NCBI GenBank assembly: GCA_964036045.1
Contig: OZ038381.1
Coordinates: forward strand, 140,651,596-140,715,595
DNA: 64,000 nt
Direction: 5' to 3'
Source of the DNA: Eutreptiella sp. 'Long Island Sound 2002'
Taxonomy: Eukaryota; Euglenozoa; Euglenophyceae; Eutreptiales; Eutreptiaceae
Shown: piece after piece, positions 23,916-35,800 of the stretch
Layout of the letters: every line of letters begins with the position of its first letter
Position numbering within the stretch: position 1 is the first letter of the stretch
Translations under genes and position numbers: made by a program
Notes under the pieces: generated by a model
What the model was told of the DNA's origin: nothing
Seen by the model: the letters and a program-made list of their open reading frames with translations, nothing else
Database searches by the model: none

Positions 23916-26900
23916 GGTCCCGGTTCCCCCCTACCTGGCTTTGGGCTGTCCGCCACCCACGTGCTGTGGGCACGGGTGTGTGGGTGTAAGGGCCCAACAC
24001 TGTCCCCTTGGCCTGCATGCCCTGTGGGGGCTGCGTGCCGTGGGGGTGGTGGGGGGCCGTCCCCGGGGGGGGGTGGCCTGCCACTGGTGTGAGGGGCATC
24101 TGGTGTCAGGCGCTGTCCCTCCCTCGACCGCCCGTCCTCTTGAGCAGCTAGCCGGGTTTCCGCGACCCGTGTGTCCCGGGTGCGGTCGGTGCGGGTGTGG
24201 GGACCCAGCACCGGCTCCACAGCGTGCGCCCTTGCGGGCCAGCGTTGCTCGCTGTTGGGGTGGCGGAAGGGCGTCCCCGGGGCTGGTGCCTTCCACCATT
24301 GTGAGGGGCATCTGAGGTCAGGCGCTGTCCCTCCTCCGACTGCCCGCTCACTGGGCGGGCTGTTGGGGTCCGCCACCCACGTGCTGTGGGCGCGGGTGTG
24401 TGGGTGTGGGGGCCCAACACTGTCCCCTTGGCCTGCATGCCCTGTGGGGGCTGCGTGCCGCGGGGTTGGTGGCGGGCCGTCCCCGGGGGGGGTGGCCTGC
24501 CACCGTTGTGAGGGGAGTCTGGTGTCAGGCGCTGTCCCTCCCCCGGCCGCCCGTCCTCTGGAGCGGGCAGCCAGGGTTCCGCGACCCGTGTGTCCAGGGT
24601 GCGGTCGGTGCGGGTGTGGGGACCCAGCACCGGGCCCACAGCGTGCACCCTTGCGGGCCGGTGTTGCTTGCTGTGGGGCTGGCGGAAGGGCCTCCCAGAA
24701 GGGGGTGCCTTCCACCATTGTGAGGGGCGTCTGAGGTCAGGCGCTGTCCCTCCCCTGACTGCCCGCCCACTGGGCGGGCTGTTGGAGTCCGCCACCCACG
24801 TGCTGTGGGCGCGGGTGTGTGGGTGTGGGGGCCCAGCACTGTCCCCCTGGCCTGCATGCCCTGTGGGGGCTGCGTGCCGCGGGGGTGGTGGGGGGCCTTC
24901 CCCGGGGGGGGGTGGCCTGCCACCGTTGTGAGGGGCGTCTGGTGTCAGGCGCTGTCCCTCCCCCGGCCGCCCGTCCTCTGGAGCGGGCAGCCAGGGTTCC
25001 GCGACCCATGTGTCCCGGGTGCGGTCGGTGCGGGCTTGGGGACTCAGCACCGGCCCCACAGCCTGCGCCCTTGCGGGCCGGCGTTGCTCGCTGTGGGGCT
25101 AGCGGAAGGGCGTCCCAGAGGGGGGGTGCCTTCCACCATTGTGAGGGGCATCTGAGGTCAGGCGCTGTCCCTCCCCCGACCGCCCGCTCACTGGGCAGAC
25201 TGTTGTGGTCCGCCACCCACATGCTGTGGGCGCGGCTGTGTTGGTGTTGGAGCCCAACACTGTCCCCTTGGCCTGCATGCCCTGTGGGGGCTGCGTGCCG
25301 CGGGAGTGGTGGGAGGCCGTCCCCGGGGGGGTGGCCTGCCACCGTTGTGAGGGGCGTCTGGTGTTAGGCGCTATCCCTCCCCCGACCGCCCTTCCTCTGG
25401 AGCGGGCGGCCAGGGTTCCGCGACCCGTGTGTCCCGGGTGCGGTCGGTGCGGGCGTGTGGACCCAGCACTGGCCCAACAGCCTGCGCCCTTGCGGGCCGG
25501 CGTTGCTCGCTGTGGGGGTGGCGGAAGGGCGTCCCCGGGGGGGGTGCCTTCCACCATTGTGAGGAGCATCTGAGGTCAGGCGCTGTCCCTCCCCCGACTG
25601 TCCGCCCACTGGGCGGGCTGTTGGAGTCCGCCACCCACGTGCTGTGGGCGCGGGTGTGTGGGTGTGGGGGACCAACACTGTCCCCTTGGCCTGCATGCCC
25701 TGTGGGGGCTGCGTGCCGCGGGGGTGGTGGGGGGCCGTCCCTGTGGGGCGTGGCCTGCCACCGTTGTGAGGGGCGTCTGGTGTCAGGCGCTGCCCCTCCC
25801 CCGGCCGCCCGTCCTCTGGAGCGGGCGGCCAGGGTTCCGCGACCCGTGTGTCCCGGGTGCGGTCGGTGCGGGCGTGTGGACCCAGCACCGGCCCCACAGC
25901 CTGCGCCCTTGCAGGCCGGCGTTGCTCGCTGTGGGGGTGGCGGAAGGGTGTCCCCGGGGGGGGTGCCTTCCACCATTGTGAGGAGCGTCTGAGGTCAGGC
26001 GCTGTCCCTCCCCCGACTGCCCGCCCACTGGGCGGGCTGATGGAGTCCGCCACCCACGTGCTGTGGGCGCGGGTGTGTGGGTGTGGGGGCCCAACACTGT
26101 CCCCCTGGCCTGCATGCCCTGTGGGGGCTGCGTGCCGCGGGGGTGGTGCGGGGCCTTCCCCGGGGGGGTTGGCCTGCCAACATTGTGAGGGGCGTCTGGT
26201 GTCAGGAGCTGTCCCTCCCCCGGCCGCCCGTCCTCTGGAGCAGGCAGCCAGGGTTCCGCGACCCATGTATCCCGGGTGCGGTCGGTGCGGGCGTGGGGAC
26301 TCAGCACCGGCCCCACAGCCTGCGCCCTTGCGGGCCGGCGTTGCTCGCTGTGGGGCTGCCAGAGGGGCGTCCCAGAGGGAGGGTGCCTTCCACCATTGTG
26401 AGGGGCATCTGAGGTCAGGCGCTGTCCCTCCCCCGACTGCCCGCTCACTGGGCGTGCTGTTGTGGTCCGCCACCCACATGCTGTGGGCGCGGGTGTGTTG
26501 GTGTGGGGGCCCAACACTGTCCCCTTGGCCTGCATGCCCTGTGGGGGCTGCGTGCCGCGGGGGTGGTGGGGGGCGTCCCCGGGGGGGTTGGCCTGCCACC
26601 GTTGTGAGGGGCGTCTGGTGTCAGGCGCTGTCCCTCCCCCGGCCGCCCGTCCTCTGGAGCGGGCAGCCAGGGTTCCGCGACCCGTGTGTCCAGGGTGCGG
26701 TCGGTGCGGGCGTGGGGACCCAGCACCGGCCCCACAGCGTGCGCCCTTGCGGGCCGGCGTTGCTCGCTGTGGGGCTGGCGGAAGGGGTCCCCCGAGGGGT
26801 GTGCCTTCCACTATTGTGAGGGGCGTCTGAGTTCAGGCGCTGTCCCTCCCTCGACTGCCCGCCCACTGGGCGGGCTGTTGGAGTCCGCCACCCACGTGCT

Positions 26901-27722
26901 GTGGGCGTGGGTGTGTGGGTGTGGGGGCCCAACACTGTCCCCTTGGCCTGCATGCCCTGTGGGGGCTGCGTGCCGCGGGGATGGTGGGGGGCTGTCCCCG
27001 TGGGGGGTGGCCTGCCACCCTTGTGAGGGGCGTGTGGTGTCAGGCGCTGCCCCTCCCCCGGCCGCCCTTCCTCTGGAGCGGGCGGCCGGGGTTCCGCGAC
27101 CCGTGTGTCCCTGGTGCGGGTGGTGCGGGCGTGTGGACCGAGCACCGGCCCCACAGCCTGCGCCCTTGCGGGCCGGCGTTGCTCGCTGTGGGGGTGGCGG
27201 AAGGGCGTCCCCGGGGGGGGTCCCTTCCACCATTGTGAGGGGCGTCTGAGGTCAGGCGCTGTTCCTCCCCCGACTGCCCGCCCGCTGGAAGGGCTGTTTG
27301 GGTCCGCCACCCACGTGCTGTGGGCGCGGGTGTGTAGGTGTGGGGGCCCAACACTGAACCCTTGGCCTGCATGCCCTGTGGGAGCTGCGTGCCGCGGGGG
27401 TGGTGTGGGGCCGTCCCCGGGGGGGGTGGCCTGCCACCGTTGTGAGGGGCGTCTGGTGTCAGGCGCTGTCCCTCCCCCGGCCGCCCATCCTCTGGAGCGG
27501 GAGGCCAGGGTTCCGCGACCCGTGTGTCCCGGGTGCGGTCGGTGCGGGCATGGGGACCCACCACCAGCCCCACAGCGAGCACCCTTTGCGGGCTAGCGTT
27601 GCTCGCTGTGGGGCTGGCGGACGGGCATCCCCGGGGGGGGTGCCTTCCACCGTTGTGAGGGGCGTCTGAGGTCAGGCGCTCCCCCTCCCCCGACTGCCCG
27701 CCCACTGGGCGGGCTGTTGGCG
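23916..27722. repeat. 420-bp higher-order satellite (dimer of ~210-bp halves), about nine units
   Basis: CCACCCACGTGCTGTGGGC begins at 23,953, 24,373, 24,792, 25,213, 25,631, 26,050, 26,470, 26,888 and 27,307, so the period is 418-421 bp. Each unit has two related halves. Both start GTCAGGCGCTGTCCCTCCC and end (C/G)CCTNCCACC(A/G)TTGTGAGG. One half carries TTCCGCGACCCGTGTGTCCC and the other CACGTGCTGTGGGC with CCTTGGCCTGCATGCCCTG. Units are very similar, so homogenisation is recent. A unit near 420 bp (140 codons) keeps several frames open, which explains the long reading frames on both strands. Confidence 0.9.
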
Positions 27723-27782
27723 GATCCTGGGAGGGCGTGGGACATGCGGGGTCGGGGTGGCCGGGAGGGGGGGAGGGCTGCG

Positions 27783-27809
27783 CGCTTATTTGGGCACCGC
27801 TAATAAGCG
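27783..27809. other. 8-bp inverted repeat (hairpin)
   Basis: CGCTTATT (27,783-27,790) and AATAAGCG (27,802-27,809) are perfect inverted copies around an 11-base loop. They lie just outside the 420-bp satellite. Confidence 0.5.
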
Positions 27810-27900
27810 TGCACGTTGTCTTAACATCAGCATGCTGCTGACCAGTGAGGGGAAAATTTATCGGAAATCCTTAGCCAAGGTCAGGTTTTCGGGATCCAAC

Positions 27901-28875
27901 TCAGCGAGTTGGAAGTGAACGGTCCCCTTGGCGATGGCCTTCGTTCCCCTGCCAGGTACACCTGTGTCGGTTCCTCCACTTGGAGGGGTGAGGGGTGTGC
28001 AATGGCCAATGGCGCGTGTGCAGCCAGGCCACAGCTCCGGATCTAAGCCTCAGATTTCCGCCTACATTACATACACGCCTCTGCAGCTCTTCACGTCCCT
28101 CGTCAGTAGTTCCGGCCCACGAGACATGGTAGAGTATATATAGTGCCGCGAACAAGGCACTCAGTTCTGCGTCCTCTTCGCAACCACACAGGACCCTTCT
28201 GAGTAGCTCAACACTCCTATTGAGACCCAATATAGGAGCTACATTGCGGGGGAAGGCCTTATTTCACGCACAGAGGTTCTGGATCCAGGCCGCTTGCAGA
28301 AAGACGTCGCTCCACGCACACGGGCTCAGGCGTTCTCCTGATTGCGGGCGTGGGGTCCCTAGATTCCCAGTTGCCAAATAACTCTGACGAGTGGTCCGAA
28401 GCACTGTCTTCGCCATAAGAGATTCCGAAAATTCCCCTGTGATCGCTGCGCCCGTCTCCTCCCCCTTTCCTTTTCTCCATGCTTTCACGTTTGCCTTCGC
28501 CAATTTCGCATGTGTAGGATCAGGTCTGGTCTCAGAAGGAGGGATGGAGGACTTGTTAGACCTCGCAACCACGGAAGCCAAGGCAGCTGCCACTGGGTCC
28601 TTGCCCTCCAGTCGATCAAGTCTCTCCAGCGCTGAGACGGAGGGCTCCAGTTGTGGGTGGAGTCCCGGTTCTATATGTTCTTCATTTTTGTCCGCCCCTC
28701 TTGCCCCATGCTCTCCACGAAGGCCACGATCTTGAGGGATGATTCCAGTTGTACTTAGGCTTCCACTTATGGATGATGCCCTGGACGGCGTGGCTTCAGC
28801 CGTGGATGTGGACTGGATGGGTAAATGTGTGCTACTGAGTGTCACTGACATGATGGAACCAGATTGCTTCTCGTT
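27901..28875 (-). pseudogene. Coding-like sequence of unknown family with one in-frame TGA
   Basis: The minus frame is open from 28,875 (first ATG at 28,851) to a TGA at 28,264-28,266, and it continues in the same frame to 27,901. The first part (195 residues) has a Ser/Thr-rich start and a helical, charged middle (ERLDRLEGKDPVAAALASVV). The part after the stop includes SVELLRRVLCGCEEDAELSA. Composition is ordinary, unlike the surrounding satellites. No domain is recognised. It could be a Gag-like remnant or a decayed host gene. Confidence 0.45.
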
Positions 28876-29107
28876 GAATCAGCCTGCATCGCGGTGTCAG
28901 CCCTCTCTACCACAAAAATATTCTGGTTTGCCTGTGATGTTTGTTCCTTGCTTGCTGTTTCTGGAGAGGAAAAACTGGATGGATCTTTCCCCAGTGCAAA
29001 ATGACAAAGAGCTGGTGAAGGGAAACCCAAGCACCAGAATTCGAATCCAAACTAAGGTAAATGTCCTTCCGATTCAAAGCATGTGTAGCAAAAGAGGGGC
29101 TGCACAA
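28842..29107 (-). pseudogene. Coding-like minus-strand frames upstream of the 28-kb ORF
   Basis: Two overlapping minus frames, 28,907-29,107 and 28,842-29,030, have ordinary composition (for example NIFVVERADTAMQADSTRSN). They precede and overlap the start of the 28,875 frame in other phases. They may be the frameshifted upstream part of the same sequence. No family is recognised. Confidence 0.3.
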
Positions 29108-29109
29108 TG

Positions 29110-29930
29110 AACCATGCCAGTAGTGTACAAAGCTTCAGTCTTGTATAAACAAAGAGAATCATTTTATGTGTCAACTGGCATAAGTCTGGCCCCAAGGATA
29201 GTCACAAGCACTTCATGTGCACAGTTGGAGATGCAATGGAGTTTCTTTAGTAAACAGGGGCAAGTAAGTTGGGCGAGACACAGGATATGGCATGGCAAGC
29301 TTGGCGAAGCAAGTGAATTCGGAATCAGTTAACAGGTAGAACCACAATAGGTGGGTGCACCCTTTGAGTTTCTAGGTCCTGAGGTGCAAGACCACCAGGC
29401 TTCACCTTAAGGAAAAAGGCATGAATTGCCTAGTTTGCATTGGTATTACCACGATTAAGGAAGATACCTCTGCTCATTGGATTGGTAGAAATGAACTTCA
29501 TAGAAAGGCTGTGTTTTAAGCCTAGTTACTGAAAAATGAACTTTATGGTTCAAAAGAGTGACTTACTGCCCACGCATCGCGTTATCGCAGCACAGGAAAA
29601 GAAACGTAGAAAAAGACTTACAGCCAGAAAAATGATTTTTTCCGACCTCAGGGAAACCCCCAAAATTTTACGCCGCTGTTTGGCGTGGTCAAAAACCATA
29701 GGACACAAATGGACAACCAGGAACAGCAGAGCCACAACAACAGCGAAGTTGAACGTCGCGTGCCTGAAACCAGCACGTAAAATGCGTGCTGTAGGAGCTA
29801 AGCGAGTTGTGCGCGTAAAAGAAAAAAAGGGGGGGGAACAAAAAAAAAGAGGGAAAGAACGGGTGATACGCACGCACAAGAACCACGCATGACGAAACGC
29901 CGACGGCCACGGACCACTAATCTACGAGGA
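29110..29930. other. Unassigned spacer
   Basis: This is mixed sequence with a purine-rich end near 29,820-29,860. A 118-residue plus frame (29,536-29,892) is Lys/Arg-rich without motifs, and I do not treat it as a gene. Confidence 0.35.
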
Positions 29931-31000
29931 AAAATTGTTTGTGAAACAGGTATGTTACGAGGGAAGGGAGAAGCAAAGAGAGACAAACCAAACAAACCCA
30001 TATGCACCCCACACCAGCCCCGCTATCTATGCATAGATGCGGAAACCAAGTATGTTGCGAAGGAGGGCGCCAAATGGACTACGCCACACACAGGAACAAA
30101 CAACGAGATAACCACAGGCGTCATGAAGCATGCATACATACACAACCCACGCCCATATATCCATGTGTCCATAGACGCCAACACCAATAACAGGGCGCAA
30201 ACAAGGTACATGAAGACGGAGTCAAGGTCACGGAGGAGCATATAGCATGGTATGGCAAACAACACAATAAACGGGGTATGTGAAAGCAAGAAAACACCAT
30301 GGTATGAAAGAAAGGAGGGGGGGGATGAGGTATGAACACCACCTGCCGCCCGCCACAATCATACACACCCTACACCTAGCACACGCTCTCTATAAGGGAA
30401 ACACAAGATATGGCGAAGAGGTATGTTATCGAACTCACACGCTTGACACGTACAAGGAGAACGCTTCCCCCCCGAGACGGGAAAGAGGCAGCATGGTATG
30501 GCGAACAACAAAACTAAATTGGAGAGAGAAGGTAAGAAAACACGAAAAACAAGAGGGAGGAGAGGTATGAACACGACCTGCCGTCCGCCATGCCTACACA
30601 CCCCCTCCAAAGTGCACTTGCTCTCTATAGGGGAAACACACAACGTAAGACAATGAGGTATGTTACCGAACGATGCATTCCAAGTACGAGCAGACCGCGT
30701 CCGCCCCAAGGCGGGAAGGCAGACGCATGGTATGACAAACAACAGAACTAAATAGGTAAAAGAAAGCAACAAAACGCCACGGTAAAAAAAAACAGGGAAA
30801 ACAAAAGAGGAGAGGTATGACCGCCAACCGCCGCCCGCCACACCCAACCAACCCCTAAGCCTTGCACACGCTCTCTACAGGGGAAAGACACAAGGTATGA
30901 CAGTAGCCGAGTAGCCGTAGCAGTGCGAGGTATGTTATCGAACCAAAGGCGCAAGCCAAGAGACATGCACCGCCGCAAAAAAAGGGGCCACCAACAGGCA
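29931..31000. repeat. ~235-250-bp degenerate tandem repeat, about four copies
   Basis: GAGGTATGAAC-like anchors lie at 30,327, 30,562 and 30,812. Each unit also carries CACACGCTCTCTA(T/C)A(A/G)GGGAAA and GAGGTATGTTA(T/C)CGAAC. A more diverged copy precedes them from about 29,950. The plus strand is A/C/G-rich. Confidence 0.75.
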
Positions 31001-31510
31001 GGGCCCAACACAACACCGAACCGCGTAACAAAACCGTAACACGTAGCGCCACATCCAGCAACACCTCTACACTCCGCAGGTACCAGCGAGAGGCAAAACA
31101 AAGGCAAATGTAACAAACACCGAACGAAGGTGAGGGACAGGGATAGAGGTAGAAACGCCCGCCCCCTGACCCTACCACACGCTACATATTTACAGGACTT
31201 ACTTTTCTGCCTTTTATCGTGACCATGCCGGCCGACAACGGAAACCAAAACAGGTATGACATACCCCAAAACCCACGCACCGGACACCACACACCGCACG
31301 CACACACACACACGCGCGCAAGCCCAGCACACAAGAGCCCGACACACCACACACACCAACAGGGGCAGCACACAACACACATACACACACACCCACCAGG
31401 GCCATGGAGAAGGGGAGGGACCACCAACCACAACACAACACATCCACACACAAGCACGACACCGCCACACCACCACCACAAGCAAACCCCGACCATGAAC
31501 GGCGGGGAAC
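31001..31510. other. A/C-rich spacer
   Basis: The CACACACA-rich, T-poor plus strand passes into the GCCAGGAGTGGC array. No gene is seen. Confidence 0.4.
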
Positions 31511-32378
31511 AGCCCCCCGGGCCCTCAGCCAGGAGTGGCGAGGGACCACCCACCAGCGGACCCCAGCCAGGAGTGGCGGGGACCCGCACCAACGACCCTC
31601 AGCCAGGAGTGGAGAGGGACCACCCATCACCACAACAAGCGGGCCCAAGCAAGGAGTGGCGGGGCACGCTAACCATGACCCTCCGCCAGGAGTGGCAAGG
31701 GGCCACCAACCACCAACACCGGCAGCAGACCCCAGCCAGAGTGGTGGGGCACCGCAACAACCACGACCCTCAGCCAGGAGTCGCAAGGGACCAACCACCA
31801 CCCAAACCAGCGGGCCCCAGCCAGGAGTGGCCGGGAACCGCACCCGAGGACCTCAGCCAGGAATGGCGAGGGTCCACTGACCAGCGCCGACAGAGGACCC
31901 CACCCAGGAGTGGCGGGGAAACACACCCACGGCCCTCAGCCAGGAGTGGCGCGCCTCCAATCACCACCACAACCAGCGGACCCCCGCCAGGAGTGGCGGG
32001 GAACCGCACCCAGGGATCTCAGCCAGGAGTGGCGAAGAACCACCCGCAACACACACCAGCCACACCCACACAAACACCAGCCGCAAGCCCCAGCGGAAAG
32101 AAACGGGGTCAAGCAGCCAAAGACGACCGACAGACCACACGCAGACACACACACACACCAGCGCACGCGGAAGACACACGCACGCCACACCACCCACACC
32201 ACCACCAACACCAGCACCACAAACACACGAAACACACAAAGACACGAGCACCACACACACCCGCCCGCGCCACAAACACACAAGACACGGGAAACCCCCC
32301 ACCAAATCTCAACGAAACCAACAACAACCAAGACAGCAACCAGCGGACCCCAGCCAGGAGTGGCGGAGAACCGCAACC
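31511..32378. repeat. GCCAGGAGTGGC array, left part
   Basis: CAGCCAGGAGTGGCG recurs at roughly 35-65-bp spacing from 31,527 to about 32,060 and once more at 32,351. Two alternating contexts, CCCTCAGCC...GCGAGGGACC and GACCCCAGCC...GCGGGGAACC, imply a dimeric unit. The array is interrupted at 32,379 by the left inverted repeat of the 8.5-kb block and resumes at 40,900. Confidence 0.85.
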
Positions 32379-32418
32379 CACCTATGATTTTAGCAGCTGT
32401 TTTTTCCCAAAATTCAAA
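32379..32418. repeat. Left 40-bp TIR
   Basis: It starts CACCTATGATTTTAGCAG and ends CCCAAAATTCAAA. It shares its first 14 bases, with one or two differences, with the ends at 9,955, 10,601 and 21,543. Confidence 0.85.
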
Positions 32419-32879
32419 GTCATGCATTTTCAGCACGGCGATATCAAACTGCACACAGTAGTACTGTTGTTTTTGTGTTTTCTCAAAATTTTAACACAAT
32501 GTCGCTGTCGCTGGAGCTGGAGCCGCAGATCAACTGTCAACAACTGCCGCGTACGCGAGTTTCAGATTCCCGACCGCCGTGCGCAATAGAAAATCGCCAA
32601 AAAGTCCACTTTTTTTCGCAGTTGGAAGCAAAGTAAAGGCATGAGCGTGTCCCTGAGATCAATACCTGGCTGCTGACCTCAAAAAATCCAGATTGGCAGG
32701 CAAAGATTTTGAGAAATTCACACTTTTCTAGCCAAAAACCACTCTTTTTCATGGTTTTAGGGTCTATGGACGCCATGTAGAGGGCCTTACAGGGCTGGAA
32801 GAGGTGGTATAGAGGTGATATATGAACAAATTGTCATCACCATTGGTAGAAGCCTACATGACAAGCGATGTTTTGCCTT

Positions 32880-34290
32880 TATTCTAGGCTATTCATCCCT
32901 TTCTCATGCACCATGGGGCCCAATATCCATATGGTTCATAGATAGGGTTTTGATCACCTATCACCGTCCACACACATGTTTGGGGCTTGGGTTGGTATTG
33001 TATGCATTTGAATGATAAGAACTACATAAAATATGATACTATGTGCATAAGAATGGGATGAACAATGAACATTTGAGGTGTTTTTGGCCCTATTTTGCAC
33101 CGTTTGTGGTCCATTTCCATATGGTTCATAGGTAGGCTTTTGCGTGCCTATCACCGTACACACACATGTTTGGGGCTTAGGTTGTTATTGTAAGCATTCG
33201 TATGATAGGTGCTACATATAATATGATAGTATGTGCATGAGAATGGGATGAACGATGAACATTTGAGGTGTTTTTGGCCCTATTTTGCACCGTTTGTGGT
33301 CCAATATCCATATGGTTCATAGGTAGGGTTTTGATCAACTATCACCGTCCACACACATGTTTGGGGCTTGGGTTGGTATTGTATGCATTTGAATGATAAG
33401 AACTACATAAACTATGATACTACGGGCATAAGAATGGGATGAACGATGTAGATTTGAGGTGTTTTTGGCCCGTTTTTGCACCTTTTGCGCTCCATATCCA
33501 TATGGTTCATAGGTAGGGTTTTGATCACCTATCACCGTCCACACACATGTTTGGGGCATAGGATGGTATTGTAAGCATTTGAATGCTGGGTAAGAAATAA
33601 AATATGATACTACGGGCACAAGCATGGGATGAACAATGTAGTTTTGAGGTGTTTTTGGCCCGTTTTTGCACCATTTGTGCTCCATATCCATATGGTTCAT
33701 AGGTAGGGTTTTGATCACCTATCACCGTCCACACACATGTTTGGGGCTTGGGTTGGTACTGTATGCATTTGAATGATAAGAACTACATAAACTATGATAC
33801 TACGGGCATAAGAATGTGATGATTGATGTAGCTTTGAGGTGTTTGTGGCCCGTTTTTGCACCTTTTGCGCTCCATATCCATATGGTTCATAGGTAGGGTT
33901 TTGATCACCTATCACCGTCCACACACATGTTTGGGGCATAGGATGGTATTGTAAGCATCTGAATGCTGGGTAAGAAATAAAATATGATACTACGGGCACA
34001 AGCATGGGATGAACAATGTAGTTTTGAGGTGTTTTTGGCCCGTTTTTGCACCATTTGTGCTCCATATCCATATGGTTCATAGGTAGGGTTTTGATCACCT
34101 ATCACCGTCCACACACATGTTTGGGGCATAAGATGGTATTATAAGTATTTGAATGCTAGGTAATAAATGAAATATGATACTATGTGCACAAGCATGTGAT
34201 GAACAATGTAGATTTGAGGTGTTTTCGGCCCATTTTTGCACCTTTTGTGGTCCATATCCACGGTGGACAAGTATTGCAAATTTCTTGTCA
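32880..34290. repeat. 190-bp satellite, seven copies
   Basis: CACACATGTTTGGGG occurs at 32,971, 33,161, 33,352, 33,542, 33,732, 33,922 and 34,112, so the period is 190-191 bp. Units contain CCATATGGTTCATAGGTAGG and GAGGTGTTTTTGGCCC. One more copy lies near the other end of the block at about 40,160-40,340. Confidence 0.92.
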
Positions 34291-34640
34291 TACCTGACGT
34301 TGTTCCACACCACATATAATCAATCATATACAAAGATTGTCCCACTGCCTTCATGCCATTGTTGCGTGCTTTGTGTGCCAAGAGGAGGTATTTCCTGTGT
34401 ATTACGCCTTCCGAGGTAGGGTGAGCGAAGGGTGAAAAGACGGTGATCGAACATGACATTGCTCCACACCACATATTCTAATATACAAAGATAGTCTCAC
34501 TGCCTTCATGCCCTTGTTGCGTGCTTTTTGTGCCAAGAGGAGGCTTGTCCTGTGTATTACGCCTTCCTAGGTAGGGTGAGCAAAGGGTGAAAAGACAGTG
34601 AACTAAGGGTGAACGAATGGTCAAAAGACAGTGAGGGAAT
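34290..34640. repeat. ~160-bp direct repeat, two copies
   Basis: (T/C)TCCACACCACATAT occurs at 34,303 and 34,462. Each is followed by CACTGCCTTCATGCC, GTGCCAAGAGGAGG and TGTGTATTACGCCTTCC. Confidence 0.8.
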
Positions 34641-35640
34641 AGTGAATGGCGAGCATGCATGGCAACCAAATGTGATTTCCCTTTGGTACAACCCACAGGG
34701 CTAAGCAATGGCTCCTATGCTGACGTAGATGAGGCAGTTTGAGAACATTGCCTGGCTTTGTGTTTGCGCTGCCATTGCTTCATTGCCCACATCGCACTCA
34801 TATCATGTTTGTGACCTAACGAGGTATGGGGGAAATTTCATCCGGTTTCAAATTGGATGGTTGCCCATGTCATGTGTCTCGTTATGGGCAGATGAAATAT
34901 CACACACACAACACACACCACACGCACTCAGTGGAATGTACCAATGTGCATTGCAACGCGCGTTGCATGGCAACCCAAAGAGCCGGCTTAGGCAATGTCC
35001 TAGAAACACTTGGTGGCAACAATCTCCCAAACAGCTGTATTTGCACTTTTGAACCCACAATGGTTGATTTCATTGCTGTCGCTGTGCTTTCGTGTGATTT
35101 GGCATTGATGAAATTTTTCCTAGAGCTCGGTTAGGCTTGCCAAGCAACAAATTGTGACCCTACATGCCTTTTACTCAAGATAATCTTCCGGAGGGTGCAA
35201 AAAGTGCCCCTGAATAGCCATATTTGCACTTTTGAAGCCACAAATGTGGATTAGAGTGATTTCGTTGTGATTTCGTCGTGATTACCAACCTGAGTGATTT
35301 GTGGAACCCAACAAGATAACTCCATGCATGCACACACATTTGCATTTGCATATTGATGGTATGTTGGGTGAATTGTATGGGAATGCTTAAATTCGACCCA
35401 GTGGTGGAGGACAGAAGCAACCGTTAGGGAGCTTGTGGGTCCATGCTTGAAATATCATAGTTGAAATATCGCAGAGGAAATATCACAGTTGTGTCGGTCA
35501 TTTTTTGCCCGTCTGTCCCATCTCTCCATTCAAGTGGTGGTTTGGCTTGCCGTTGTGGTGGTTGATAATTCTGCTGCGGTTGCAATCCATGATGCATGAT
35601 GCATGATGCTCCACTTCTCTTCTCAAAGCAATGTTGTCTA
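34641..35640. other. Unassigned interior of the TIR block
   Basis: A pair of (G/A)C(T/C)(G/A)TATTTGCACTTTTGAA-like words 183 bp apart (35,038 and 35,221) links this stretch to the satellites around it. A plus frame at 34,729-35,052 has no motif and is not called. Confidence 0.4.
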
Positions 35641-35644
35641 TCCC

Positions 35645-35800
35645 GCAAATTGGCGGTACTCTTCCAGTGTTGGCAAGGGAGCAACTGTGCATGTGGCTGC
35701 TGTGTTGGAGTTCCTGAGCAATGAGATGTTGGAGCTTGCAGCCAACGCATCAAGAGAAAACAAGAAGTAGCAACGTATCACGCCTCGGCTCTTGATGGTA
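35645..35800 (+). pseudogene. Histone H2A-like fragment with in-frame stop
   Basis: The plus frame reads [20 protein letters not shown], then [12 protein letters not shown], a TAG at 35,768-35,770, and QRITPRLLMV. This follows the alpha-2 helix and the following segment of H2A (pattern VGAGAPVYLAAVLEYL..E.LELAGNAARDNKK.RI.PRHL). The N-terminal part of the fold (AGLQFPVGRI) and the acidic end are absent. A GTATGC donor-like word follows DNA coding for LLM, so it might be a captured exon. The variant type cannot be decided. Confidence 0.75.

Noticed and set aside
23351-27705. Many long frames on both strands
   Set aside because: They follow the 420-bp satellite, whose unit is about 140 codons long. 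Both strands and several frames are open at once.
29536-29892. 118-residue Lys/Arg-rich plus frame
   Set aside because: No motif is seen, it runs into a purine tract, and an equally long minus frame overlaps it.
34729-35134. Plus frames of 107 and 102 residues
   Set aside because: No recognised motif is present, two frames overlap, and the stretch carries words of the surrounding satellites.
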